Shown: piece by piece, positions 1-5,217 of the stretch | Layout: each line of letters opens with the position of its first letter | Position numbering within the stretch: the first letter of the stretch is position 1 | Origin: Patescibacteria group bacterium | GTDB lineage: Bacteria > Patescibacteriota > Gracilibacteria > UM-FILTER-43-11 | DNA length: 6,756 bases | Reading direction: 5' to 3' | Assembly (NCBI GenBank): GCA_029260985.1 | Contig: JAJDCE010000098.1 | Span: forward strand, 1-6,756 | Program-made: the position numbers and the translations under genes | The notes under the pieces: generated by a model | Told to the model about the DNA's origin: nothing | Databases searched by the model: none | Seen by the model: only the letters and a program-made list of their open reading frames with translations

Positions 1-592
1 GGTTGCCGGTGTCTTTTCGGGTGAGGCTGGTTTCTCTTTTCCAGCCCGTTTCGGCATTGGAGTAATTTACGAGATATCCTTTTATATGTACTTGGTCTCC
101 TATTCTTAAATTGCGAATTTGCTCCTGAATGATCGGATCGGATGTGAGAAGGTGGTTATTGGCAATTTGGGATTCACTGAATTGGCTCCATGATTCTGCG
201 TCACTAAACCTCCAGTAGCAGGTCCAGCTTCCACTTTTATACTTCCCTTTTTCATAAACCCCTGTTTTGGCATTATTTCCCCATACAACACAGATGTCTT
301 TTAGATCCACTGAATCTTCTGTGTGGTAAATATCGCCAATACCGCCGATGTTGTTGTGGGTGACGACAAGGCCCCATAATTCGTATTCAGCTTTTGGGCT
401 AACGCTGTAGGTTGTTCCACGATAGTCAAAATTGAATTCTTTATCCTCTGTCTCTTTTTGGATTGGTATTTTGTTTATAGCGGGAAGCAAAGTGACTTTT
501 TCTGGTAGTGTTTTTTTCATCACAAAAGAAGTGCCGCAGGTGATGATAGCGGTGAGGATTAATAGGTTGATGAGTTTGTGAATGATCTTCAT
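1..592 (-). CDS. Conserved hypothetical anchored/exported protein, 3'-truncated by window edge
   Basis: An open frame of 197 codons begins at ATG 592-590 and has no stop before the window edge, so the C-terminus is missing. Residues 1-7 carry two Lys and two His residues, and residues 8-24 are hydrophobic (LINLLILTAIITCGTSF). This is a signal peptide or single N-terminal anchor; Cys19 follows Ile-Ile-Thr, a poor lipobox. The mature part should be extracytoplasmic. Recognisable blocks are YELWGLVV (70-77), KDICVVWG (98-105), SGSWTCYW (120-127), NNHLL (145-149), GDQVHIKGYLV (165-175) and SLTRKDTGN (189-197). From memory, this pattern belongs to a widespread uncharacterised family in which the last block continues as GACE plus a short tail, so only a few residues are probably missing. 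Cys101 and Cys125 could form a disulfide (inference). No Shine-Dalgarno motif precedes the start. No enzymatic function can be assigned. Confidence 0.82.
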   Translation of the reverse strand, partial: MKIIHKLINLLILTAIITCGTSFVMKKTLPEKVTLLPAINKIPIQKETEDKEFNFDYRGTTYSVSPKAEYELWGLVVTHNNIGGIGDIYHTEDSVDLKDICVVWGNNAKTGVYEKGKYKSGSWTCYWRFSDAESWSQFSESQIANNHLLTSDPIIQEQIRNLRIGDQVHIKGYLVNYSNAETGWKRETSLTRKDTGN

Positions 593-599
593 GGGTTTT

Positions 600-605
600 A
601 TTTTA
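600..605 (-). promoter_or_regulatory. Candidate -10 hexamer of the left-edge gene
   Basis: On the minus strand TAAAAT (five of six bases of TATAAT) ends seven bases before the ATG at 592. No convincing -35 is visible because the expected position falls in a T tract. If used, transcription would start at or next to the start codon, giving an essentially leaderless mRNA. This is inferred from spacing only. Confidence 0.3.
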
Positions 606-722
606 GATCAAAATGGCTTGGAAAAAAATGATGAAATTTTTTGTGCACGTGTGTATTTTCCCCAAATATGGGGTAAGTGGGTAAAAAAGAAAAGGGTAAA
701 CCCTAAAAGAAAAAATGAAAGT

Positions 723-751
723 TTGTTATCCTTTGTGTCCAATAGTACATT
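723..751 (+). promoter_or_regulatory. Candidate ribD promoter
   Basis: TTGTTA (723-728, four of six to TTGACA) and TACATT (746-751, four of six to TATAAT) are separated by exactly 17 bases. The predicted start of transcription falls at about 758, which is the A of the ribD ATG. Together with the lack of a Shine-Dalgarno motif this suggests a leaderless transcript. The match is moderate and unproven. Confidence 0.35.
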
Positions 752-757
752 GATGTT

Positions 758-1717
758 ATGAAAACCAAGGAAGAACAATTCATGCTGCGTGCCCTCAAGC
801 TTGCCCAAAAGGGGGGTCGGGCAGTTGCACCAAACCCCATGGTGGGTGCTGTGATTGTGAAAAAGGGAAAGGTTATTGGTGAGGGTTATCATAAAGAATT
901 TGGAGGACCGCATGCTGAACGGAATGCGATAAAATCTGTTAAAAATCCTGATGATCTGAGGGATGCAACTCTTTATGTAACTCTGGAACCTTGTCGGCAT
1001 CAAGGAAAGACTCCTCCTTGTTTGGAGTTGATTGAGGAGGTGGGGATTACGCAGGTGGTTTGTGGGTCTTCTGATCCGTTTCAAAAAAGGACTAAGGACT
1101 ACGGACTAAGGACTAAGTTGTTGAACGGTCCTGTTGCCAAACAATGTAAAGAGCTAAATAAATTTTATTTTACCTGGATAGAAAAGAAGCGGCCATTTGT
1201 TTCGGTAAAAGTGGCGGTGTCGGCTGATGGGTTTGTGGCTGGGGCTAATGGGGAGCAGGTGTGGCTAACAACTAAAGCTCAGGATAAAGAAGTTCACCAG
1301 GCACGGGCTGATCATCAAGCTATTATGGTGGGTATTAATACGATTTTGAATGATGATCCTGAGTTAAATGTGAGGCATGTGAAAGGTGCTGATCCTCTTC
1401 GGGTTATATTGGATTCAAAATTGAGAATCCCTAAATCGTCAAAGGTTTTGAAGAATCAGAATTATCTTATTGCGACAACCTCCGTAAGTGAACAAGCGCT
1501 TGATCACTTACGGATTAGGGTTTGGGTAAGCCCTACAAAAACTCATATTTGTTTACAGCGCTTGTTAAAGTATTTGGCCAAGGAGGGAATTTCTTCGGTT
1601 TTGGTGGAGCCTGGGCCTACTTTGTATAAATCACTCAAGAAACAAAATTTGATTGATGAACTGATGGTTTATCAGAGCAATAAAAAGCTTACGAAAGGGC
1701 TTAGCATTGATCTCTAG
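758..1717 (+). CDS. ribD: Bifunctional RibD: diaminohydroxyphosphoribosylaminopyrimidine deaminase / 5-amino-6-(5-phosphoribosylamino)uracil reductase
   Basis: This cytosolic enzyme catalyses two successive riboflavin steps: zinc-dependent deamination of the GTP-derived pyrimidine, then NADPH-dependent reduction of the ribose. The deaminase domain (about 5-140) shows APNPMVGAVIV (24-34), PHAERNAI (51-58, zinc ligand His52 and catalytic Glu54) and LEPCRHQGKTPPC (76-88, zinc ligands Cys79 and Cys88). The reductase domain (about 145-319) shows RPFVSVKVAVSADG (145-158), ILNDDPELNVR (196-206), DPLRVILDS (212-220) and VLVEPGPTLY (281-290). The length, 319 residues, is short compared with about 367 in E. 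coli. The protein stops soon after DELMVYQSNKKLTKG, where relatives usually continue for some 25-35 residues. Residues 111-120 are encoded by a heptad DNA repeat and replace the usual glycine-rich segment after the DP motif; residues 242-252 are encoded by a palindrome. No other rib gene is in the window. Identity is firm, full activity is uncertain. Confidence 0.93.
   Translation: MKTKEEQFMLRALKLAQKGGRAVAPNPMVGAVIVKKGKVIGEGYHKEFGGPHAERNAIKSVKNPDDLRDATLYVTLEPCRHQGKTPPCLELIEEVGITQVVCGSSDPFQKRTKDYGLRTKLLNGPVAKQCKELNKFYFTWIEKKRPFVSVKVAVSADGFVAGANGEQVWLTTKAQDKEVHQARADHQAIMVGINTILNDDPELNVRHVKGADPLRVILDSKLRIPKSSKVLKNQNYLIATTSVSEQALDHLRIRVWVSPTKTHICLQRLLKYLAKEGISSVLVEPGPTLYKSLKKQNLIDELMVYQSNKKLTKGLSIDL
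1089..1116 (+). repeat. Four tandem heptads GGACTAM inside ribD
   Basis: Four consecutive seven-base units read GGACTAA, GGACTAC, GGACTAA, GGACTAA, with one base difference in the second. The array encodes about residues 111-120 of RibD. Family members here normally have a glycine-rich loop and a helix, with a total segment about five residues longer. Three extra heptads would add 21 bases and keep the frame, so expansion from a single unit is one possible route (inference). Confidence 0.85.
1482..1513. repeat. 32-bp near-perfect palindrome inside ribD
   Basis: The left arm CCGTAAGTGAACAAGC (1482-1497) is the reverse complement of the right arm GCTTGATCACTTACGG (1498-1513) except for a single A-A opposition at 1492/1503. 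It lies in the variable linker of the reductase domain and encodes residues 242-252. Sixteen-base arms with one mismatch are not expected by chance in a window of this size. It resembles in concept the coding-region palindromic elements of Rickettsia, but no relationship is shown. Confidence 0.85.
1516..1535. repeat. Second hairpin adjoining the ribD palindrome
   Basis: TAGGGTTT (1516-1523) and AAGCCCTA (1528-1535) are complementary apart from one G-T opposition, with a GGGT loop. It begins two bases after the 32-bp palindrome, so the two may form one compound element. Its GGGTAAGCCCTA half matches GGGTAAACCCTA at 694-705 upstream of ribD in eleven of twelve bases. Confidence 0.55.
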
Positions 1718-1763
1718 ACAACAATCTTAAGATACGATAAAGTTACTACCGCTATTAAGTCAC

Positions 1764-1854
1764 GGAGAGATACCCAAGTGGCTGAAGGGGCGACTTTGCT
1801 AAAGTTGTAGTAGGAGCAATCCTAGCGGGGGTTCGAATCCCCCTCTCTCCGCCA
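1764..1854 (+). tRNA. tRNA-Ser (anticodon GCU)
   Basis: The cloverleaf can be drawn fully. The acceptor stem is GGAGAGA (1764-1770) with TCTCTCC (1844-1850), then discriminator G1851 and an encoded CCA (1852-1854). The D stem is CCC/GGG (1773-1775, 1787-1789). The anticodon stem is CGACT/AGTTG (1791-1795, 1803-1807) around loop TTGCTAA, giving anticodon GCT at 1798-1800, which reads AGC and AGU serine codons. The long variable arm, with stem TAGGA/TCCTA and loop GCAA, is the class II mark of serine tRNA. The T arm is GGGGG-TTCGAAT-CCCCC. No intron is present. It lies 46 bases after ribD on the same strand, with no terminator between them, and its 3' end is two bases from the stop of the convergent small gene. 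Confidence 0.97.
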
Positions 1855-1856
1855 TT

Positions 1857-2054
1857 TTACTGAGTAAAAGTGTCAGTAAACATTTTTCTCCAACCGCGCA
1901 CAAAGCGATCAAGTGTTGTGGGTATTTTTTCCTGCCTGTTTCTTTGGCCTATTCGAAGATAGCCTATTTTCTCCCCCTCTTTGTCACGATGTTCTTGCTC
2001 CTGTTCCTCAGGGGTTAGTTTATAGCCTTCCCTGAATTGTTGCAGTTTACCCAT
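1857..2054 (-). CDS. Small charged hypothetical protein, 65 residues
   Basis: ATG 2054-2052 opens a 65-codon frame ending in TAA at 1859-1857, two bases from the convergent tRNA-Ser. The protein is soluble and very rich in charged residues and Gln, with an acidic/basic helix-prone middle (LTPEEQEQEHRDKEGEKIGY, residues 13-32) and an aromatic-basic tail (DRFVRGWRKMF, 49-59). No family is recognised. The case for a real gene rests on good AT-rich promoter-like sequence upstream (TATAAT at 2083-2088), the same upstream element as at the 6714 gene, and placement after the minus-strand block without overlap. It could still be a chance frame. Confidence 0.5.
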   Translation of the reverse strand: MGKLQQFREGYKLTPEEQEQEHRDKEGEKIGYLRIGQRNRQEKIPTTLDRFVRGWRKMFTDTFTQ

Positions 2055-2074
2055 AATATTTATAATTTAAAAAG

Positions 2075-2098
2075 GTTGTTAAATTATAAATATTTAAT
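2075..2098 (-). promoter_or_regulatory. Upstream element shared with the 122-residue gene (copy 1)
   Basis: On the minus strand ATTAAATA (2098-2091), seven bases, then TTTAACAAC (2083-2075), followed by TTTAAATT and TAAAT before the ATG. The same ordered blocks precede the gene starting at 6714. The element overlaps the -10 region of the candidate promoter, so it may be a common promoter or regulator site. Confidence 0.45.
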
Positions 2099-2109
2099 GA
2101 TTCTAACAA
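2083..2109 (-). promoter_or_regulatory. Candidate promoter of the 65-residue gene
   Basis: Reading the minus strand, TTGTTA (2109-2104) is followed after 15 bases by a perfect TATAAT (2088-2083). Shifting the -35 one base to TTTGTT gives a spacing of 16. Transcription would begin near 2076, leaving a leader of about 22 bases before the ATG at 2054. The spacer between this gene and the membrane protein stop at 2115 is too short for anything else. Confidence 0.5.
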
Positions 2110-2114
2110 ATGAT

Positions 2115-2660
2115 TTACTTTATTTTCCCTCCTTTCTTTAGCCTAAGTATTAAATAGTAGCCAGCGAAAGCTGCAAAGAAGATATTCAACCAAAAGAAGA
2201 TCCAGTTTTTTTCGATGTAGCTGAATAATGCTATGAGGGCGCTCCCAAGTGTTAATGCCAGCATCCGTCTAATTGTAAGGGGTTTGAAGGCATATCCAAG
2301 TCCAATTCCAGAAAGGCCAAGGATGAAAAAGAGGGTGTTGTAACTTTCGAATAGGGTGAGAGACCATCCAATTAATCCTAGTCCGCAGATAGAGATTACA
2401 ATGGTGACAATTCTATCGTTGGTGTTGAGCATCATCATAATACTAGCGATGACGACTAGGGTTTGTAAAAAAACAAAAAAGACAGCTCCTCCTGTCAGAT
2501 AATTTAGGGTGGCGTAGGCAAGCATGGTTGCTCCTCCTAAGGCTAGCAGCCAGTTTTTAATTGAATGGGTGGGCTGCTTGATGTTTTTTGACTCTGGCCA
2601 GGCGGCTCCTGTTACTAGAATTAAGGATCCTATGATCCCAACTATAAAATTAATGTCCAT
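2115..2660 (-). CDS. Seven-helix integral membrane protein of unknown function
   Basis: This 181-residue protein has about seven hydrophobic segments at 4-21, 36-55, 58-78, 84-104, 109-125, 132-149 and 153-173. Loops are short and the C-terminal tail is basic (KKGGKIK), which by the positive-inside rule places it in the cytoplasm. Segment 1 ends in Trp-Pro followed by a polar loop (ESKNIKQPTHSIK). This and the helix count are loosely reminiscent of PQ-loop/SWEET-type small transporters, but I see no proper PQ motif and no catalytic residues, so function is open. Its ATG (2660-2658) overlaps the nuclease stop TAA (2662-2660) by one base, as TAATG, with no Shine-Dalgarno motif, which argues for termination-reinitiation coupling and a shared mRNA. 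Confidence 0.85.
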   Translation of the reverse strand: MDINFIVGIIGSLILVTGAAWPESKNIKQPTHSIKNWLLALGGATMLAYATLNYLTGGAVFFVFLQTLVVIASIMMMLNTNDRIVTIVISICGLGLIGWSLTLFESYNTLFFILGLSGIGLGYAFKPLTIRRMLALTLGSALIALFSYIEKNWIFFWLNIFFAAFAGYYLILRLKKGGKIK

Positions 2661-4054
2661 TACAGGTCGATGGTTACTTGGGGAGTCATTATTGTGGCTT
2701 TGGCATCTGTCATGGCTTCGATTCTTTTCGCGAAGGGTTTTGATTGATCTTCTTCGCCATGTACGAGCATTACCTTTTTTAGTCCTTTTATTCCCTTAAC
2801 GTAGTTATCCAGGTCAGTCATGTCGGCATGAGCGCTAAATGATTCTAAGATTACAACTTCAGCTTTTATGTTGTACAGCTTATCGAAAATTTTAACGGCC
2901 TTATCCCCTTGTACGATCCTCCTTCCAAGTGTGTTTTCGGCCATGTATCCAACGATTACGACAGAGTTTTTAGGGTCTTCGAGGTTGTTTTTCAGATGAT
3001 GACGAATACGCCCGGCTTCACACATTCCGCTGGCTGAAATAATGATGCAGGGGCCGATAAAATGATTTAGTTTTTTTGATTCGTCCACGCTTGCCACCTG
3101 TTTGAGCTGTCGCATGGTAAACGGATTGTGGCTCTTGAAGTCTTTTTTGATTTCTTCATCGTATAATTCAACGTGTTGTCTAAATATGTCTGTAACGCGA
3201 TTGGCCAATGGACTATCGAGATAAATTGGTAAGTTGTCAGGGATTTTTTTCTCGTGAATCAGTACATGCAGGCTATATAAAAGTTCCTGACTTCTTTCGA
3301 GGGCGAAGGCGGGAATAATAAGTTTCCCTCCTCGCTTTATAGTTCGATTAATAACCCTAGCCAAAGCTGGCATTCCTTCTTCAGCAGGATCATGGGTTCG
3401 ATTGCCGTAAGTGCTTTCACACAGTAGGTAGTCTGCATGGTCTACCACAAATGGATCTCTGATGATAGGCAGTCGATACCTTCCCAAGTCACCAGAAAAA
3501 ACCAAGCGTTTGTCTTTTCCATCCTCTTCATCGTGAATGTCTAAAACAACAATAGCGGCCCCTAAAACATGACCTGCTTCACGGAAGGTTACATTTACTC
3601 CTTTTATGACTTCAAAGGTTTTGTTGTACTCGTAGCCTTTGAATGATTTTAAAGCGAATTCAGCGTCTTCTGTATTATACAGAGGTTCAATCGGTTCAAG
3701 AGCAGTGTCGGAGTGTTTTCGCGACATGTATTCTGCATCACTTTCCTGAATGTAGGCACTGTCTAGAAGCATGACATCACACAAGCTTTCGGTGGCTTCG
3801 GTGCAATACACTACACCATTAAAACCGTGCTTGATGAGCGTTGGGATATTGCCGGAGTGATCGATGTGAGCGTGAGATAGAACAACTGCATCGATTTCTT
3901 TAGGATCAAAACCAAACCAGCTGTTTTTTTCATGAGCCTCCTTTCGATGACCTTGGAAGAGTCCGCAATCCAGTAATAATTTTTTACCGTTTACTTCAAG
4001 TAGGTGTTGTGAGCCTGTGACTTCTAAGGCGGCTCCGTGAGATGTTAGTTGCAT
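2660..4054 (-). CDS. Metallo-beta-lactamase/beta-CASP family RNA nuclease (CPSF73-like)
   Basis: This 464-residue protein is a zinc-dependent cytosolic ribonuclease of the family that includes archaeal CPSF and Thermus TTHA0252, acting on RNA processing or decay. The N-terminal MBL half holds DCGLFQG (29-35), the metal motif HAHIDH (61-66), His162 in GHVLGAA and Asp189 in SGDLGR. The beta-CASP insert follows, with CESTYGNR (212-219, motif A acidic Glu213), GGKLIIPAFALERSQELLY (242-260) and IISASGMCEAGRIRHHL (338-354). The C-terminal RNA-specificity part has VGYMAENTLGRR (368-379), SAHAD (407-411, His409) and VHGEEDQ (431-437). All expected metal and catalytic residues are present, with no extra KH domain. 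The start is supported by the typical opening LTSHGAALEVTGS. The 93-base spacer from gap carries a repeat cluster; downstream it overlaps the membrane protein start. Confidence 0.93.
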   Translation of the reverse strand: MQLTSHGAALEVTGSQHLLEVNGKKLLLDCGLFQGHRKEAHEKNSWFGFDPKEIDAVVLSHAHIDHSGNIPTLIKHGFNGVVYCTEATESLCDVMLLDSAYIQESDAEYMSRKHSDTALEPIEPLYNTEDAEFALKSFKGYEYNKTFEVIKGVNVTFREAGHVLGAAIVVLDIHDEEDGKDKRLVFSGDLGRYRLPIIRDPFVVDHADYLLCESTYGNRTHDPAEEGMPALARVINRTIKRGGKLIIPAFALERSQELLYSLHVLIHEKKIPDNLPIYLDSPLANRVTDIFRQHVELYDEEIKKDFKSHNPFTMRQLKQVASVDESKKLNHFIGPCIIISASGMCEAGRIRHHLKNNLEDPKNSVVIVGYMAENTLGRRIVQGDKAVKIFDKLYNIKAEVVILESFSAHADMTDLDNYVKGIKGLKKVMLVHGEEDQSKPFAKRIEAMTDAKATIMTPQVTIDL

Positions 4055-4063
4055 AATTTCAAA

Positions 4064-4148
4064 TTGTGGATCAATTGTGGATCATCGCTTCGCTTTGTGG
4101 ATCAATTGTGGCTAGACAGACAGCAATTTGACCCACGATATGACCCAC
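4064..4148. repeat. GTGGRTCA repeat cluster between gap and the nuclease gene
   Basis: A 17-base sequence, TTGTGGATCAATTGTGG, occurs twice, at 4064-4080 and 4095-4111. In unit terms GTGGATCA lies at 4066-4073, 4077-4084 and 4097-4104 on the plus strand, and GTGGGTCA lies at 4136-4129 and 4148-4141 on the minus strand. The two groups therefore face each other across a 24-base middle. The cluster fills almost the whole spacer, begins at the last base of the gap stop codon and ends about ten bases before the nuclease ATG. It may be an operator array, a processing site, or a mobile short repeat. No U-tract terminator is seen. Confidence 0.8.
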
Positions 4149-5155
4149 TATTTGTTAGAAATAAAATTGGCGAGGTCGACCATGCGGCAAGAATAGCCCC
4201 ATTCATTGTCGTACCAGGCGAGGACTTTGACCATATTACCCCCCATCACCATTGTGCTAGGAGCATCAACAGTTGAGGAGTGAGAATCCATTTGGAAATC
4301 TTTTGAGACTAACTCTTTAGTTTCAACTTTTAAGAACTCAGGAATTTCCTGGGCTCGTTTATCCAAGGCCGCGTTGATTTCTTCAGCGGTAGCATCTTTT
4401 TCGAGCTCAATAGTTAGGTCAACGAGTGAAACGGTCGGGGTAGGTACACGAACCGCCATTCCGGTTAGCTTCCCTTTAAGATCTGGAATAACCAAGGCAA
4501 CTGCTTTGGCTGCTCCAGTGGTGGTTGGGATCATGTTCTGCATGCAGCTTCGGGCTCGGCGCATGTCTTTGTCGGCCATGTCCAAAATCTTCTGACTAGT
4601 CGTGACGGCGTGAATGGTGGTCATGATTCCGCGTTTGATTCCAAAGGCGTCGTTTAGTGCTTTGGCAACAGGTGCTAAGCAGTTGGTTGTGCAACTGGCG
4701 TTGCTGATAATATGATGGTTTCCTGCCTCATATTCATTTTCGTTCACTCCCATTACAAAAGTTGCATCTGCTCCTTTATCACCTTTGCAGGGTGCAGAAA
4801 CAATTACTTTTTTAGCACCAGCTTCGATGTGCTTGCTGGCTTCTTCGTGCGTTCGGAATCGACCTGTGCATTCCATGACTATATCCACTCCAAGATCAGC
4901 CCATGGGAGTTTTGTTGGATCGGGCTCAGCGTAAATCTTTACGGCTTTTCCGTCGATCACCATTTCATCTTCACCTCTTAGCTCCACTGTTCCCGGATAT
5001 CTCCCGTAGGTAGAGTCGAATTCGAACAAATGCGCGAGCATGTTGTTGTCGGTAAGGTCATTGATAGCGACAAGTTCTAAACTATTGTCTGTTTGCATAA
5101 TTCTATGCGCGATTTGTCGGCCGATGCGACCGAATCCATTGATGGCAACTTTCAT
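4148..5155 (-). CDS. gap: Glyceraldehyde-3-phosphate dehydrogenase, type I
   Basis: This 335-residue cytosolic enzyme oxidises and phosphorylates glyceraldehyde 3-phosphate to 1,3-bisphosphoglycerate with reduction of NAD(P). It has normal full length. The Rossmann start is VAINGFGRIGR (3-13). Asp33 in AINDLTD is the residue that favours NAD over NADP in the family (inference for this protein). The catalytic cysteine is Cys155 in SNASCTTNC (151-159), helped by His182 in TIHAV. The phosphate-site segments are RRARSCMQNMIPTTTGAAK (199-217) and AVRVPTPTVSLVDL (234-247), and the terminal WYDNEWGYS (314-322) is intact. The segment after the catalytic His reads TTSQ rather than the commoner TNDQ. 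It has its own candidate promoter in the 62-base gap after prs and lies 93 bases before the nuclease gene on the same strand. Confidence 0.97.
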   Translation of the reverse strand: MKVAINGFGRIGRQIAHRIMQTDNSLELVAINDLTDNNMLAHLFEFDSTYGRYPGTVELRGEDEMVIDGKAVKIYAEPDPTKLPWADLGVDIVMECTGRFRTHEEASKHIEAGAKKVIVSAPCKGDKGADATFVMGVNENEYEAGNHHIISNASCTTNCLAPVAKALNDAFGIKRGIMTTIHAVTTSQKILDMADKDMRRARSCMQNMIPTTTGAAKAVALVIPDLKGKLTGMAVRVPTPTVSLVDLTIELEKDATAEEINAALDKRAQEIPEFLKVETKELVSKDFQMDSHSSTVDAPSTMVMGGNMVKVLAWYDNEWGYSCRMVDLANFISNK

Positions 5156-5159
5156 TTTA

Positions 5160-5184
5160 AAAAAATTTAAGAATTAAATTTTTT
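5160..5184. repeat. A/T-only perfect inverted repeat upstream of gap
   Basis: AAAAAATTTAA (5160-5170) and TTAAATTTTTT (5174-5184) are perfect reverse complements around the three bases GAA. It sits directly before the gap start and overlaps the candidate -10 (5165-5170). A hairpin of A-T pairs alone would be weak. It more likely reflects a promoter spacer or flexible DNA, though a bidirectional weak terminator after prs is possible. Confidence 0.55.
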
Positions 5185-5193
5185 GAGTCTCAA
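5165..5193 (-). promoter_or_regulatory. gap: Candidate gap promoter
   Basis: On the minus strand TTGAGA (5193-5188, five of six to TTGACA) is followed after exactly 17 bases by TTAAAT (5170-5165, four of six to TATAAT). Predicted initiation is near 5158, only about three bases ahead of the ATG at 5155. The -35 hexamer lies within a repeated decamer, so a second TTGAGA exists 19 bases further upstream. Confidence 0.5.
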
Positions 5194-5214
5194 GTGCGAG
5201 TGCGAGTCTCAAGT
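5185..5214. repeat. Nested direct repeat between prs and gap
   Basis: GAGTCTCAAG occurs at 5185-5194 and 5204-5213, and between them TGCGAG is repeated in tandem at 5195-5200 and 5201-5206, overlapping the second decamer. The cluster lies right after the prs stop and contains the -35 region proposed for gap. Confidence 0.8.
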
Positions 5215-5217
5215 TGA

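Larger units (their letters stand above)
593..757. other. Divergent intergenic region upstream of ribD, with three GGGTAA units
   Basis: This 165-base spacer separates the left-edge gene from ribD and must hold both promoters. It is purine-rich on the plus strand and carries GGGTAA at 671-676, 679-684 and 694-699. The last unit is part of the small inverted repeat AGGGT-AA-ACCCT (693-704). CCCCA and TGGGG at 660-664 and 669-673 form another weak dyad. There is no FMN riboswitch signature, so ribD does not appear to be under FMN riboswitch control here. Confidence 0.5.

Noticed and set aside
593..757. FMN riboswitch in front of ribD
   Set aside because: The conserved GGGGCNGGGTGAAATTCCC-type core and the following helices are absent; only small GGGTAA repeats are present.
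608..1084. 158-codon minus-strand frame opposite ribD
   Set aside because: It overlaps the well-supported deaminase domain of RibD in antisense and its protein is low-complexity with no recognisable motif.
1718..1763. Dedicated promoter for tRNA-Ser
   Set aside because: TACGAT at 1733-1738 is a possible -10 but no -35 at acceptable spacing is found, so the tRNA may be transcribed with ribD.
1764..1854. tRNA-associated integrated element with an attachment site
   Set aside because: No repeat of the tRNA 3' end is found elsewhere in the window, and no integrase or phage-like gene is present.
1855..1869. TTTTAC-TGA-GTAAAA hairpin as the tRNA terminator
   Set aside because: It is a perfect six-base dyad but nearly all A-T, with no U tract after it, so a terminator call is not supported.
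4064..4104. DnaA-box cluster or replication origin
   Set aside because: The three TGTGGATCA sites each miss the consensus by one base, no AT-rich unwinding region or dnaA/dnaN lies nearby, and the units are better explained as a local repeat cluster.
4064..4148. CRISPR array
   Set aside because: Units are about 8-17 bases with uneven, very short spacing and mixed orientation, there are no spacers of 25-40 bases, and no cas genes are present.
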